This document shows, piece by piece, positions 6,945-16,241 of a stretch of DNA of 21,829 nucleotides. The stretch's first letter is position 1; the number at the start of each line of letters is the position of its first letter. The notes under the pieces were generated by a model, which made no database searches, was not told the DNA's origin, and saw only the letters and a program-made list of their open reading frames with translations. The DNA comes from a virus. Made by a program: the position numbers and the translations under genes. The stretch is taken from positions 1 through 21,829 of the IMG/VR virus record IMGVR_UViG_3300024430_000009; one strand, written 5' to 3'.

Positions 6945-9900
6945 GCGATATTGACACTCGCGTAGTTGAGATGGCGTTCAAGAACGAAAAGTTCAAGACC
7001 GGTGTTACGAGCACCATCTCAGCTCTTGACAAGCTGAAGGCTAGTCTTCAGTTGGACGGAGCCTCCAAGGGTCTCGACAACGTAAACAAGGCTGCGGGTC
7101 AGTTCAATGATAAGCCGGTAACCGACGGCGTCAATCGAATCACGGCCTCCTTCTCGGCGATGCAGGCAATGGCCTTCGGCGCCTTTGCGTCGATCGGTCA
7201 GCGGGCTGTCGGTATGGCGGAACGGCTGGTTTCGTCGTTCACCATCGATCCGGTGAAGGCTGGTTTCGAAGAGTACGAGCTCAAGATGGGCTCGATTCAG
7301 ACGATTCTGGCGAATACTGCCAAGCATGGCACTACCCTCGAGACAGTTAATCACGAACTCGAGGTTCTGAACGAGTACGCCGACCAGACCATCTATAACT
7401 TCGGTGACATGACCAGGAACATCGGTCTGTTCACCAACGCGGGCATCAAGGTCGAAGATGCCACTAGTATGATCAAGGGTTTCTCGAATGCCGCTGCGGC
7501 TTCGGGAACCAACGCGGAACAAGCCGCTCACGCCGCACAGCAGCTTTCTCAGGGTCTTAGCGCTGGTAAGATCACGGCGCAGGACTGGATCTCGCTGACC
7601 AACGCTGGCATGGGCAACAAGAACATGCAGGAAGGCCTCATCGGCATCGCCGAGGCCATGGGGACTTTCACGGGCAGTGGATATACGGCTGCCGAAGCTA
7701 ATCAGAACTTCAAGAGTACTCTTGAAGGCGGATGGGTCACATCCGATGTTATGTCGACTTATCTGCGCATCATGTCTGGCGACATGGACGATGCGGCTAT
7801 ATCTGCGCTCGGTCTCAGCGATGACATGGTCAAGATGCTTCGCCAGCAGGCGACCATGGGTATGGAATCGGCGACGAAGGTTCGAACCTTTACGCAGCTG
7901 ATGGGAACCCTGCGGGAATCGGTTGGTTCCGGTTGGTCGGAGTCCTTCGCGATTCTGTTTGGTGACTTTAATGAAGCTACCGATTTGTTTACCACGCTGA
8001 GCAACAGCATCGGTGGCTGGCTCGGCAAGATGTCCGAGCATCGCAATACCATGTTGCAAGAGTTCAAGGACATGGGTGGTCGAACCAAGCTTATTGAAGG
8101 TTTGACCGATGCTTTTTGGGTTCTTGGTGCACCGCTTGACCGGGTGGGCAAGGCGTTTCGACAAGTCTTCCCGGCCACGACGGCGGATCAACTTTATAAA
8201 ATTACTGAAGCTTTCGCTAATTTCATGAGGGATCTGCTTCCCTCTGCCGAAACCCTCGATCGACTCCAGCGGACTTTCGCTGGAGTCTTTGCGATCTTGG
8301 GTATCGGTTGGGAAGTTGTCAAGGGTATTGCTCGGTTCTTCTTCGGTCTCTTTGCCGGCATCGAAGAGGGCGATAAGGGAATTCTGAAGTTCACCGCCAC
8401 GATCGGCGATTTCCTGGTCGGTTTGCACCAGGCGATCAAGGCTGGTGGAGGCATTCAGAACTTCTTTGACACACTGCTCAATCTCGTCATGAAGCTGATC
8501 AACCCGATCAAGGACTTTGGTCAGGTTATCGGCAATGTCTTCGCTGGACTTGATCTCGGTGACGCGGGCAAGGGTCTGGGCGAGTTTATTTCTGCAATTC
8601 TTTCCTTCGGTAGTGCTTCGGAAGAGGTCGCCGAAGACGCAACCTCCATGAAGGACAAGATCCAGGCGGTCTTCGACTTCCTTCTCAACATCGGTCGCAA
8701 GGTTGCCAACTTCGTGCAGCCGGTTTCCGATGCCATTATCAATCTGTTCTCCGGAATGGACTACGACCAGGTCATGCAGGGCCTGCAAACAGGTCTTCTT
8801 GGTGGTCTGGTCCTGGTTATCAAGCAGCTTGGCGGCGTGCTTGGTAATTTCTCGCTATTCGCTGGAGGTGACGACGGCCCAAGCTTCCTTGACAAGATGA
8901 AGGAGGCGATGGACGGTCTTACCGACACGCTTAGTGCGATGCAGGCCAACCTTAAGGCCAGCGCGCTTATCAAGATTGCCGCGGCTATTGGTATTCTGGC
9001 TATCGGTGTTGTGCTTCTGGCAAACATTGATGCTCAGGGGCTTATTCGGGCCACCTCTGCGCTGACGGTCATGTTTATTCAGCTCGGCATTGCCATGGCG
9101 GTACTTCAGACCATGGGAACGATCAAGAGTGCCATTCGGCTGACCATCATGGCCGGTGCGATGATTCTCATGGCTACGGCCCTGCTTATTCTAGCGGCTG
9201 CAGTCAAGGTTCTTTCCAGTATGTCTTGGGAAGAGCTGCGTAAGGGCATGCTCGGTACTACGCTGCTTCTGGGCGTGATCATCGGCATGTCCAAGGGCCT
9301 GGATAAGTCTAAGGGCGCAATTATTCGGTCCGCCTTTGCTCTGATCATCATGGCCGCCGCACTTCGGCTTCTGGTGAACGTGCTTCGAGTCGTCGGTGAG
9401 ATGGACTTCGAGGTCATGCGGCAGGGCCTTATCGGGGTGGGCGCCATGCTCACCGGCTTGGCTATATTTACCCGGCTGGCGAAGATGGGTCCGAAGGCGG
9501 TCGGCCAAGCTGCGGCTATCGTTCTGCTTTCGCTGGCTCTTCGACTGCTTGCTTCGGTGGTTGAACGCTTCGGCGAGATGTCGCTGAATGAACTGGCCAA
9601 GGGCTTCACTGGCATTGCCTTAGGTTTGGTCATTATGGCGGCGTCGCTTCGGTTGATGCCCAAGGGCGCGAAGATGCTGTTTGCCGCGCTGGCAGTAGGC
9701 AAGGTTGCATCTGCTCTGGGACTTATTGCTTTGGCATTCAAGGCATTCAAGGATATTTCCTGGGATCAGATTGCCCGAGGCTTGGTGGCCATCACCGGTT
9801 CACTCGCGGTGGTGACCGGTGCACTCAAGGTCATGCCTAAGATTAGCATTGGGCAGGTTATTGCGCTGCTTGGTTTGGCGTTTGCGATTAAGGAAATCGT

Positions 9901-12544
9901 CAATGCCATGTTGTTGCTTGGCAATCTGGATGTTGGTCAGATCGCCAAGTCTATGGGTACGTTTAGCGGTGTAATGGCAGTTATCGTTGCTTCATTGAAG
10001 ATTCTGGGTAACAAGGATGCCACGCAGGGCGCAGCTTCGATTGCTATCGTCGCTGGTTCTATTCAGATGTTGGGTGGCATCCTTGCCGAGTGGGGCGCAA
10101 TGGATTACGAATCGCTTGGTAAGGGGCTTGGCACTCTTGCTGCGGTTCTGATCATCATGGCGCTTTCACTCAATCTGCTGAAGACCGAGGTTGCTGGTGC
10201 GGCGGCATTGGCGATCGTGGCTGGCGCACTTTCGCTGTTGGTGCCAGTGCTGGTTACGCTGGGTGCTATGCCAATCCTTGCGATTGGTGGCGCACTAGTG
10301 GCGCTCGCTGGCATGTTCCTTATCTTGACTCTCGGGTTGAGACTGCTTCAGCCGATGATTCCCACGCTTATGCTGTTGGCTATTGCCATCGGTTTGTTGG
10401 GTGTCGCGGTAGCACTTGCTGGTCTGGGCGTGTTGGCATTTGCCACGGGTCTTACGATTCTTGCTGCAGCCGGTGCTGCGGGTGCGGCATCGATCGTGGC
10501 GATCGTTTCTGCTCTGATCGGTCTTATTCCGATGGTTATGGAGCAGATCGGACTCGGTTTGGTTGCCTTTGCTCAGGTTATTGGTAACTCCGGAGCAGCA
10601 ATTACCGGAGCAATCACTACGATTCTGATGGCGATTCTTGATGCCATCATTCGAGTGACGCCAAAGATCGGGCAGACGCTTCTGGTTCTGCTGCAGACTC
10701 TTCTTCGGGTGCTGGTTAGCGGCATTCCGATGATGGTCGATGCAGGTATGAAGCTGATCATCGGTATTCTCGATGGCATTGCTCGAAACATCGGTCAGAT
10801 AGTTGACAAGGCAGCAGACGTTATCGTCAACTTTGTCAATGGCGTTTCGCGCAACCTGGGTCGAATCATTCAGGCTGGTGTCGATCTGATTATTTCCTTT
10901 ATGCAGGGTATCGGTGATGCCGCTCGCAACAACGGTGACAAACTCGCCGATGCTGCTTGGGACATGGCTACCGGCATTATCGAGGGTTTGGCTAACGGTC
11001 TGCTCAGTATGGCGGGTAACGTGCTTGACGCACTGATGGGCGTTATTGAGGGTGCTTGGGATTCCGCGCTGTCATTTCTCGGCATTTCTTCACCCTCGAA
11101 GAAGTTCATCCAGTTGGGTAAGTATGTCACTCAGGGTTTCGTTATTGGTCTTACGGGTGGCCGAAAGGACGTTCGCGAAGCTGTTGACACCATGTTCAGC
11201 AGCATGAATGCATCACTAGAAGACGCCAAGCAACGAGCTTCTGACACTCGACGGCAGCTCAAGGATCTCCAGCGGACCAAGCAGGATCTGGACCGCAAGT
11301 ATATTCAGGCACACGAAGATCTGAACAAGGCTCGAGCCAAGGGCGAAGACACCACCTCTGAAGAGCGTCGAGTTCAGGCGGCATATTCTGCGCTCAACAA
11401 GAACTGGGAAGCGCAGCAGAAGCTGAAGGCTTCGCTTGCCGAAACCGTAGCCGAGTACAACAAGGTCTACAAGGCTCGAGATGCTCTTGCCAATGGTATG
11501 AAGAAGGAGCGTCAAGCGCTCTGGAATCTGGGATATGAGTACGACAAGGTTACGGCTAAGCTCGATGCAGCAAACAAGAAGCTTGCCGATGCCAAGAAGG
11601 TTCGTGACGATTACAACAAGTCGATTCGGGAGCAGTACGGTAAGCAGGAAGATATTACCGGCGAAACCCGATTTGGCGATTACATCAAGAACCTTGAGAA
11701 GCAGATCATCGACACGCAGAACTACACGATTGCTCTCACTGAGCTTCGTAAGCGTGGTCTGAACGACGAAATTTACAAGGAGCTGCTTGCCAGCGGCACC
11801 GAGGCAATGCCATTCGTTCAGGAAGTTCTTGCCGGCGGTAAGGGTGCGGTTAATCAGCTCAACACCCTCGGTAAGGCGCTCGATCGAGATGCAGCTCGAC
11901 TTGGTGATCGGGCTTCTTCTGCTCTCTACCAGGCTGGCGTCGATGCCGCCGAGGGTCTGGTGAAGGGTTTGGAGAAGCAGCAGGCTGCCATTGAGAAGCG
12001 CATGGACAAGATCGCCGATTACATGGTCAACACTATCAAGAAGAAGCTCGGCATCAAGTCTCCTTCTCAGGTGTTTGCTGAGATCGGTAAGTTCACCGTT
12101 GAGGGCATGGCTCGAGGTCTGGACGACTCGGCTCCTTTGGTGAGTAGGTCTGCTGAGGGCGTTGGTCAGACGGCCATCGATACGATGAAGAAGACGATTT
12201 CAGGGCTGGGAACCCTGATCGAGGGCGATGTCGACATGAATCCGACTATTGCTCCGGTGTTGGATCTCAGCAATGTCCGCAAGGATGCTGCTGGAATCGG
12301 GGACATGCTGGCAACCAAGCCAATCTCGTTGGCTGCTGCATATTCCGGTGCTGCAGATGCATCTGCGGGTTACACCCGTAACCAGGCGGCTTATGCCGAG
12401 GCAGACGCAGTTCGAGGTGGCGACGTCTTGAACTTCACGCAGAACAACACCTCGCCCAAGGCTCTGTCCCGAGCCGAACTTTACCGTCAGACCAACAACC
12501 AACTATCCGTAGCGAAGGGAGCTCTGAAGAGAAATGCTCGTTAG
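6941..12544 (+). CDS. tape measure protein
   Basis: At 1867 aa this is by far the longest gene. It sets tail length and is carried in the tail lumen. I choose ATG at 6941, overlapping the preceding stop as ATGA with G-rich sequence upstream, over GTG at 6920. Residues about 60-240 resemble the tape-measure N-terminal domain (GSIQTILANTAKHG, YNFGDMTRNIGLFTNAGI, LSQGLSAGKITAQDWISLTN). Residues 676-1143 are eight hydrophobic repeats of about 59 residues. Two motifs of the type GI-x-SPS-xxF-xxx-GK (Gly1381 and Gly1704) flank a charged coiled-coil region. At about 0.15 nm per residue the tail would be near 280 nm, an inference. Hydrophobic segments may help membrane passage of DNA. Confidence 0.92.
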   Translation: MSDIDTRVVEMAFKNEKFKTGVTSTISALDKLKASLQLDGASKGLDNVNKAAGQFNDKPVTDGVNRITASFSAMQAMAFGAFASIGQRAVGMAERLVSSFTIDPVKAGFEEYELKMGSIQTILANTAKHGTTLETVNHELEVLNEYADQTIYNFGDMTRNIGLFTNAGIKVEDATSMIKGFSNAAAASGTNAEQAAHAAQQLSQGLSAGKITAQDWISLTNAGMGNKNMQEGLIGIAEAMGTFTGSGYTAAEANQNFKSTLEGGWVTSDVMSTYLRIMSGDMDDAAISALGLSDDMVKMLRQQATMGMESATKVRTFTQLMGTLRESVGSGWSESFAILFGDFNEATDLFTTLSNSIGGWLGKMSEHRNTMLQEFKDMGGRTKLIEGLTDAFWVLGAPLDRVGKAFRQVFPATTADQLYKITEAFANFMRDLLPSAETLDRLQRTFAGVFAILGIGWEVVKGIARFFFGLFAGIEEGDKGILKFTATIGDFLVGLHQAIKAGGGIQNFFDTLLNLVMKLINPIKDFGQVIGNVFAGLDLGDAGKGLGEFISAILSFGSASEEVAEDATSMKDKIQAVFDFLLNIGRKVANFVQPVSDAIINLFSGMDYDQVMQGLQTGLLGGLVLVIKQLGGVLGNFSLFAGGDDGPSFLDKMKEAMDGLTDTLSAMQANLKASALIKIAAAIGILAIGVVLLANIDAQGLIRATSALTVMFIQLGIAMAVLQTMGTIKSAIRLTIMAGAMILMATALLILAAAVKVLSSMSWEELRKGMLGTTLLLGVIIGMSKGLDKSKGAIIRSAFALIIMAAALRLLVNVLRVVGEMDFEVMRQGLIGVGAMLTGLAIFTRLAKMGPKAVGQAAAIVLLSLALRLLASVVERFGEMSLNELAKGFTGIALGLVIMAASLRLMPKGAKMLFAALAVGKVASALGLIALAFKAFKDISWDQIARGLVAITGSLAVVTGALKVMPKISIGQVIALLGLAFAIKEIVNAMLLLGNLDVGQIAKSMGTFSGVMAVIVASLKILGNKDATQGAASIAIVAGSIQMLGGILAEWGAMDYESLGKGLGTLAAVLIIMALSLNLLKTEVAGAAALAIVAGALSLLVPVLVTLGAMPILAIGGALVALAGMFLILTLGLRLLQPMIPTLMLLAIAIGLLGVAVALAGLGVLAFATGLTILAAAGAAGAASIVAIVSALIGLIPMVMEQIGLGLVAFAQVIGNSGAAITGAITTILMAILDAIIRVTPKIGQTLLVLLQTLLRVLVSGIPMMVDAGMKLIIGILDGIARNIGQIVDKAADVIVNFVNGVSRNLGRIIQAGVDLIISFMQGIGDAARNNGDKLADAAWDMATGIIEGLANGLLSMAGNVLDALMGVIEGAWDSALSFLGISSPSKKFIQLGKYVTQGFVIGLTGGRKDVREAVDTMFSSMNASLEDAKQRASDTRRQLKDLQRTKQDLDRKYIQAHEDLNKARAKGEDTTSEERRVQAAYSALNKNWEAQQKLKASLAETVAEYNKVYKARDALANGMKKERQALWNLGYEYDKVTAKLDAANKKLADAKKVRDDYNKSIREQYGKQEDITGETRFGDYIKNLEKQIIDTQNYTIALTELRKRGLNDEIYKELLASGTEAMPFVQEVLAGGKGAVNQLNTLGKALDRDAARLGDRASSALYQAGVDAAEGLVKGLEKQQAAIEKRMDKIADYMVNTIKKKLGIKSPSQVFAEIGKFTVEGMARGLDDSAPLVSRSAEGVGQTAIDTMKKTISGLGTLIEGDVDMNPTIAPVLDLSNVRKDAAGIGDMLATKPISLAAAYSGAADASAGYTRNQAAYAEADAVRGGDVLNFTQNNTSPKALSRAELYRQTNNQLSVAKGALKRNAR
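8966..10370 (+). repeat. eight tandem hydrophobic repeats of about 59 codons inside the tape measure gene
   Basis: Repeat units begin near residues 676, 731, 794, 854, 912, 971, 1030 and 1087 of the tape measure (period 55-63, mostly 57-60). Each has a hydrophobic helix, a short polar turn such as GEMSLNELAKGF, MSWEELRKGM or ISWDQIARGL, a second hydrophobic helix, then a Lys-rich link such as RLMPKGAK or KVMPKISI. The repeats are divergent at both protein and DNA level, so the duplication is old or under selection. Confidence 0.75.
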
Positions 12545-13355
12545 GGTCGAAGTAAGAACTCGTCAGGGCGCCTTGCTTGATCTTCCGTTTGAGGATCCAT
12601 CTAGCGGTCTCGCCATCACGGAAATTGAAGGGTTGAGTCCGACAAAGGCGACGATGGTTTCGACCAGCTACGCTCAAGGGGATGGCGAACAATACCATTC
12701 CAGTCGGCGAGAACCTCGGGACATCAAGATTAAGATGGACTTGAATCCCGATTACGTTTCGAATTCCGTGGAGGATCTTCGAAACCGGCTATATTCGTTC
12801 CTCATGCCGAAGTCAGAGGTCATGTTGCGTTTCCACAAGCATACAGGCCTTTATGTGGATATTTGGGGAAGAGTGGAAACGTTTGATGCGCCAATCTTCA
12901 CCGCTGAGCCCACCGCCGACGTCTCGCTCAGGTGTTTCAACCCGGATTTCTTCGACCCGAATCCGGTACCCTTGAGCGGGACGTCGACGGAGCTCGAGAC
13001 CGAAACGCTGTTCACCTATGTCGGAAGTGTCGACACCGGCGTCACCTTCGAACTGCGACCGAACCGCGATATTTCGACGTTTACCATCTATCATCGACCT
13101 CCTGATGGAACACTTCGTACCGTAGATTTTGCGTATCCTATGGTAGCCGACGATAGGTTGCGCATCAGCTCGGTTTTCGGAGCCAAGAGTGTCACTCTTA
13201 TTCGAGGCGGGGTAGAAACCTCGGTTCTACATGGCCTTTCTCCGCAGAGTGACTGGCTCAAGCTTCAGCCCGGAAACAACAACCTTCGGGTTTATGCTAC
13301 CGGCCTACCTGTTCCATATACGCTGTCATTCCTTAAGCGCTACGGAGGTTTGTGA
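12534..13355 (+). CDS. distal tail protein (Dit)
   Basis: A 273-aa protein directly after the tape measure, overlapping it by 11 bases, which is the standard place of the distal tail protein that joins the tube to the tip complex. It has RTRQGALLDLPFEDPSSGLA near the start, a helix-turn region SVEDLRNRLYSFLMPKSEVM at about 80-100, and the short strand run YVDIWGRVETFDAPIFTAEP followed by SLRCFNPDFF, all of which fit Dit N-terminal ring domains. The C-terminal half is a beta-rich domain similar to the galectin-like domain of other Dit proteins. GAAGGGAG lies about 12 bases before the ATG, a rather long spacing, so reinitiation from the tape measure may help. Confidence 0.75.
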   Translation: MLVRVEVRTRQGALLDLPFEDPSSGLAITEIEGLSPTKATMVSTSYAQGDGEQYHSSRREPRDIKIKMDLNPDYVSNSVEDLRNRLYSFLMPKSEVMLRFHKHTGLYVDIWGRVETFDAPIFTAEPTADVSLRCFNPDFFDPNPVPLSGTSTELETETLFTYVGSVDTGVTFELRPNRDISTFTIYHRPPDGTLRTVDFAYPMVADDRLRISSVFGAKSVTLIRGGVETSVLHGLSPQSDWLKLQPGNNNLRVYATGLPVPYTLSFLKRYGGL

Positions 13356-14530
13356 TGGAGATTTATACGCTCGATGATCTCTTCCGTAGACAGAATCCAG
13401 TTATCGACCAGTTCGAATCGATGATCTGGACGGAGAGATTCGCTGAGTACGGCGATTTCGAGCTGAAGATTGACTCGACTCGGGAAAGCCGGGCGTTGTT
13501 CAAGCTCGGAACTCGACTGGCCATCAACGAATCCCATCGAGTGATGACGGTCGACAGCATCGAGGACGACACCGACGAGGAGGGGCAATCGTCTCTCCTG
13601 GTCAAGGGCAAGTCGCTCGAGTATATTCTCGAGGATCGAGTGGTTAAGAAGACGCTGTCTAATCTGACCACCGAACCACAGTGGGTGCTGGAGGGCACAC
13701 CGCTTCAGGTGGTGCGATGGATGTTCGACACGGTAGTTCGTCAGGGAGATCTCAGCCCCTATGACAAGATCCCGCTACTCATGCCGGGAACGATGATGCC
13801 GGTCGACACCATTCCGCCTTCGGATCAGCTCATTCGATGGGAGCAGCCGGTTGCGTCGTTGTACAGCGCAATCAAGGCTGTTTGCGATCTCTACGACATG
13901 GGTTTCCGGTTGTACCGCCATTACGATACGTCGCAGCTATATTTCGACATCTACACCGGAAGCGATCGAACAACTCAGCAGGACATTCTGCCATCGGTGA
14001 TCTTCTCACCAAATCTGGACAATTTGAAGAACACCAAAGAGTACACGACTGCCGAAGAAGCCAAGAACTGCGCTTATGTCATCTCCGAGCAGGGTTTCGA
14101 GATCGTATATCCGCTTAATGTCGATCCGGAGATCGACGGTTTCGAGCGTCGGGTGTTGCTCGTAGAGGCGAACAACCTCGAGGGCGATCCGACTCCGGAG
14201 GAAATTTCTGCATATCTTACTCAGGCCGGATTGGACGAGCTTACCAAGCATCGAGTCTGGTTCGGTTTCGATGGTGAGCACAGTCAGCACAGCGAATACA
14301 AGTACGGCACGCATTATAACCTCGGCGATCTCGTCGAGATGCACAGTGCTGATGGTGTAGCCAATACCATGCGGGTTACTGAGCAGATCTTCGTTTGTGA
14401 CGGCGAGGGTGAGCGTTCTTACCCGACTCTGGCGGTCAACCAGTACATCAACCCGGGTTCTTGGCTGGCTTGGGACTACAACCAGGTTTGGGCCGATCTC
14501 GGCAACGAGACTTGGGCCGATCAACCGTAA
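13355..14530 (+). CDS. tail protein of the ReqiPepy6 Gp37-like family (probable tail-tip hub)
   Basis: A 391-aa protein. The N-terminal segment with MEIYTLDDLFRRQNPVIDQF, MIWTERFAEYGDFELKI, MTVDSIEDDTDEEG and LLVKGKSLEYILEDRVV matches the Siphovirus ReqiPepy6 Gp37-like family, named from a Rhodococcus phage. Such proteins follow the distal tail protein and probably form the hub at the tail tip, similar in place to Tal/gp27-type proteins. I start at ATG 13355, six bases after GGAGG; GTG at 13352 is also possible. The start overlaps the preceding stop (TGATGG). The C-terminal part has the hub-like segment YKYGTHYNLGDLVEM and a Trp-rich end. Confidence 0.82.
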   Translation: MEIYTLDDLFRRQNPVIDQFESMIWTERFAEYGDFELKIDSTRESRALFKLGTRLAINESHRVMTVDSIEDDTDEEGQSSLLVKGKSLEYILEDRVVKKTLSNLTTEPQWVLEGTPLQVVRWMFDTVVRQGDLSPYDKIPLLMPGTMMPVDTIPPSDQLIRWEQPVASLYSAIKAVCDLYDMGFRLYRHYDTSQLYFDIYTGSDRTTQQDILPSVIFSPNLDNLKNTKEYTTAEEAKNCAYVISEQGFEIVYPLNVDPEIDGFERRVLLVEANNLEGDPTPEEISAYLTQAGLDELTKHRVWFGFDGEHSQHSEYKYGTHYNLGDLVEMHSADGVANTMRVTEQIFVCDGEGERSYPTLAVNQYINPGSWLAWDYNQVWADLGNETWADQP

Positions 14531-14542
14531 GGAGGAGCGAAA

Positions 14543-14782
14543 ATGGCTGTTGGCGATCTTGCCGCTGCCGCTGGATTCCCACTCGTTCCGGATACCGGAG
14601 AAGAGGGGCGAGTTCGTTGGGGTGGTCGAGAGATCAACCGAGGTCGCGATTTCGTTGCGCAGGTTTTGGCGCTTATTCCGACAGGTAAGTCCGGCTACCG
14701 TGATGCAGCCGGCATTACTTCCGGAACAGCCAATCCTTCCGGCGGTAATGACGGCGATATTTACTTCAAGATTCTCATCTAG
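14543..14782 (+). CDS. small minor tail protein
   Basis: A 79-aa protein between the hub and the fibronectin-type protein. The final 22 or so residues (ITSGTANPSGGNDGDIYFKI) resemble the end of fibre and baseplate proteins, where the motif GDIYFKI closes a small beta domain. The N-terminal half is short and rich in Ala and Gly, with a helix around GRDFVAQVLALIP. A strong SD (AAGGAGGAG) precedes the ATG after five bases, and the next gene begins eight bases after the stop. Participation in the tail tip is inferred from location and this C-terminal pattern; no catalytic motif is visible. Confidence 0.6.
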   Translation: MAVGDLAAAAGFPLVPDTGEEGRVRWGGREINRGRDFVAQVLALIPTGKSGYRDAAGITSGTANPSGGNDGDIYFKILI

Positions 14783-14790
14783 GAGTTGTC

Positions 14791-15768
14791 ATGGCGTTGC
14801 CTAGTGCACCGGGCGTACCTACCTTTTCCAGCCTGAGAGACACGTCCGTCACGGTTACCTGGGCGCCGCCGGCGAACGATGGCGGAAAGCCAATTCTCGA
14901 GTACACCGTATTCTGGAGTACCGATCCACCAAGACCTTCGGGTTCGGCTACTTCTGCTGACAATGTTCGAAACATCAGCGGACTCGCACCGAGTACTACG
15001 TATTACGTCTGGGTCGATGCGCGGAATGCTGATGGCTGGAGTCCGAACAGCCCGCTAGGTACGGTTCGGACATATTCCAACTGGACATTGCCCCGACCGC
15101 CAGCTCGGCCGGTACTGACGGTTCGTTCAAGTACGGAGATTGAGCTCGATTGGGGTGGCGACGGCGAGAGCTATGATCATCCCGTTGACGATCGAGAGTA
15201 CTGGGGAAGCAGCAATCAAACCCCCACCAATCGTCGAGATTATGCAGCCAACTATGTGTGGAGCGGTCTCACTCCTGGTAGGACGTACTACTTCTGGGCT
15301 CGAAAGCACACTCGAGTCGGCTGGTCGGACTACAGCTCGATGGCGAGCGCAACAACGTTCGACGTGCCGCCTGCACCAGATCCGCCGAGCATCTATGGTA
15401 TTGCACAAACCTTGGTCAAGGCGGGCTTTACCGATAACGGCAACGGTGGCACGGCGATCACCGATCGGCAAGTCGGCTACAGCAAGAGTACATCCGGCCC
15501 GATCACCTGGGTGGATTATCCGAATGCAAACATCACCATCTACGATCTCGATCCCGGAACACGATATTACTTCTGGTCTCGAGTGCGTAATTCCGTTGGC
15601 TGGAGTCCGAACTCCGGTCGAGTGCAGGCAGATACGATTGCTGGCGCCTACGTGCTGGTCGGTACTTCCTGGAAGAAAGCCGTGCCGTACGTAAAGGTCA
15701 ACGGCGTCTGGCGAGTAGCTCGTCCCTGGACCAAGATTGCAGGGGTGTGGAAGGAGAACTCGTCGTGA
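14791..15768 (+). CDS. minor tail protein with three fibronectin type III domains
   Basis: A 325-aa, mainly beta-strand protein. Three fibronectin type III domains can be followed at about 4-95, 100-195 and 197-285; their G strands are marked by the related sequences TYYVWVDARNADGWS, TYYFWARKHTRVGWS and RYYFWSRVRNSVGWS. The C-terminal 40 residues hold two short motifs of the type VNGVWRVARPW and IAGVWKE, common at the ends of actinophage tail proteins. Such proteins lie at or near the tail tip and may touch the cell envelope. The SD GGAG lies six bases before ATG. The stop overlaps the next start (GTGA at 15765-15768). Confidence 0.82.
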   Translation: MALPSAPGVPTFSSLRDTSVTVTWAPPANDGGKPILEYTVFWSTDPPRPSGSATSADNVRNISGLAPSTTYYVWVDARNADGWSPNSPLGTVRTYSNWTLPRPPARPVLTVRSSTEIELDWGGDGESYDHPVDDREYWGSSNQTPTNRRDYAANYVWSGLTPGRTYYFWARKHTRVGWSDYSSMASATTFDVPPAPDPPSIYGIAQTLVKAGFTDNGNGGTAITDRQVGYSKSTSGPITWVDYPNANITIYDLDPGTRYYFWSRVRNSVGWSPNSGRVQADTIAGAYVLVGTSWKKAVPYVKVNGVWRVARPWTKIAGVWKENSS

Positions 15769-16241
15769 CGCCGGCGCGGAAGATCTTTGTCCGCGAGCAT
15801 TTCTGGGGTATGCGTCCGTTCAAGCGGCACAGCTTGATTCTTATGGTGGCCGGAGTGTTCTACACGCTTACTGGCCTCACTTATATTTGGGCCAATCCGA
15901 CACTGAATCGTAAGATCGCGCTGCAGGTCGCGCTGAGCGTATATCCGATCGAGTTCTGGGGATCCATCTTCATTCTCGTTGGTCTGCTGGCGATCTTCTC
16001 TTCTCGCTGGCCGCCGGTTGCTGAAACGTGGGGCTATTCCGTTCTTGCCGGGCTTTCTGCTGGTTGGTCGGCTACGTACGCAGCGGGGGTGATATTTGGT
16101 AATTCGCCAATCAGCAATCTCACAGCAACGCTGCAATGGGGACTTCTGGCGTTTCTGTGGTTGACTATTCCGGGCTTGGTTAACCCGGACAAGACCGTAG
16201 TGGTGGTGATCAAAGACGATGACAAAAGAACAAATCTTTAG
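15765..16241 (+). CDS. four-helix membrane protein, possible lysis-module protein
   Basis: A 158-aa integral membrane protein starting at GTG 15765 (SD AAGGAGA seven bases upstream; stop of the previous gene overlaps as GTGA). An upstream GTG at 15747 is less well placed. Four hydrophobic segments are visible at about 25-46, 62-84, 93-116 and 125-146. The N-terminus is basic (ARKIFVREHFWGMRPFKRHS) and the C-terminus is charged (VIKDDDKRTNL), so both ends are probably cytoplasmic. It lies between tail-tip genes and a holin, which suggests a role in lysis or membrane control, such as a second holin-like or antiholin protein. I see no family motif that settles this. Confidence 0.6.
   Translation: MTPARKIFVREHFWGMRPFKRHSLILMVAGVFYTLTGLTYIWANPTLNRKIALQVALSVYPIEFWGSIFILVGLLAIFSSRWPPVAETWGYSVLAGLSAGWSATYAAGVIFGNSPISNLTATLQWGLLAFLWLTIPGLVNPDKTVVVVIKDDDKRTNL

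Noticed and set aside
7019-8788. 589-codon open frame on the minus strand within the tape measure gene
   Set aside because: It lies wholly antisense to a certain gene, its product is rich in His, Arg and Asp with no family pattern, and long antisense frames arise from codon bias. No promoter or good SD was seen.
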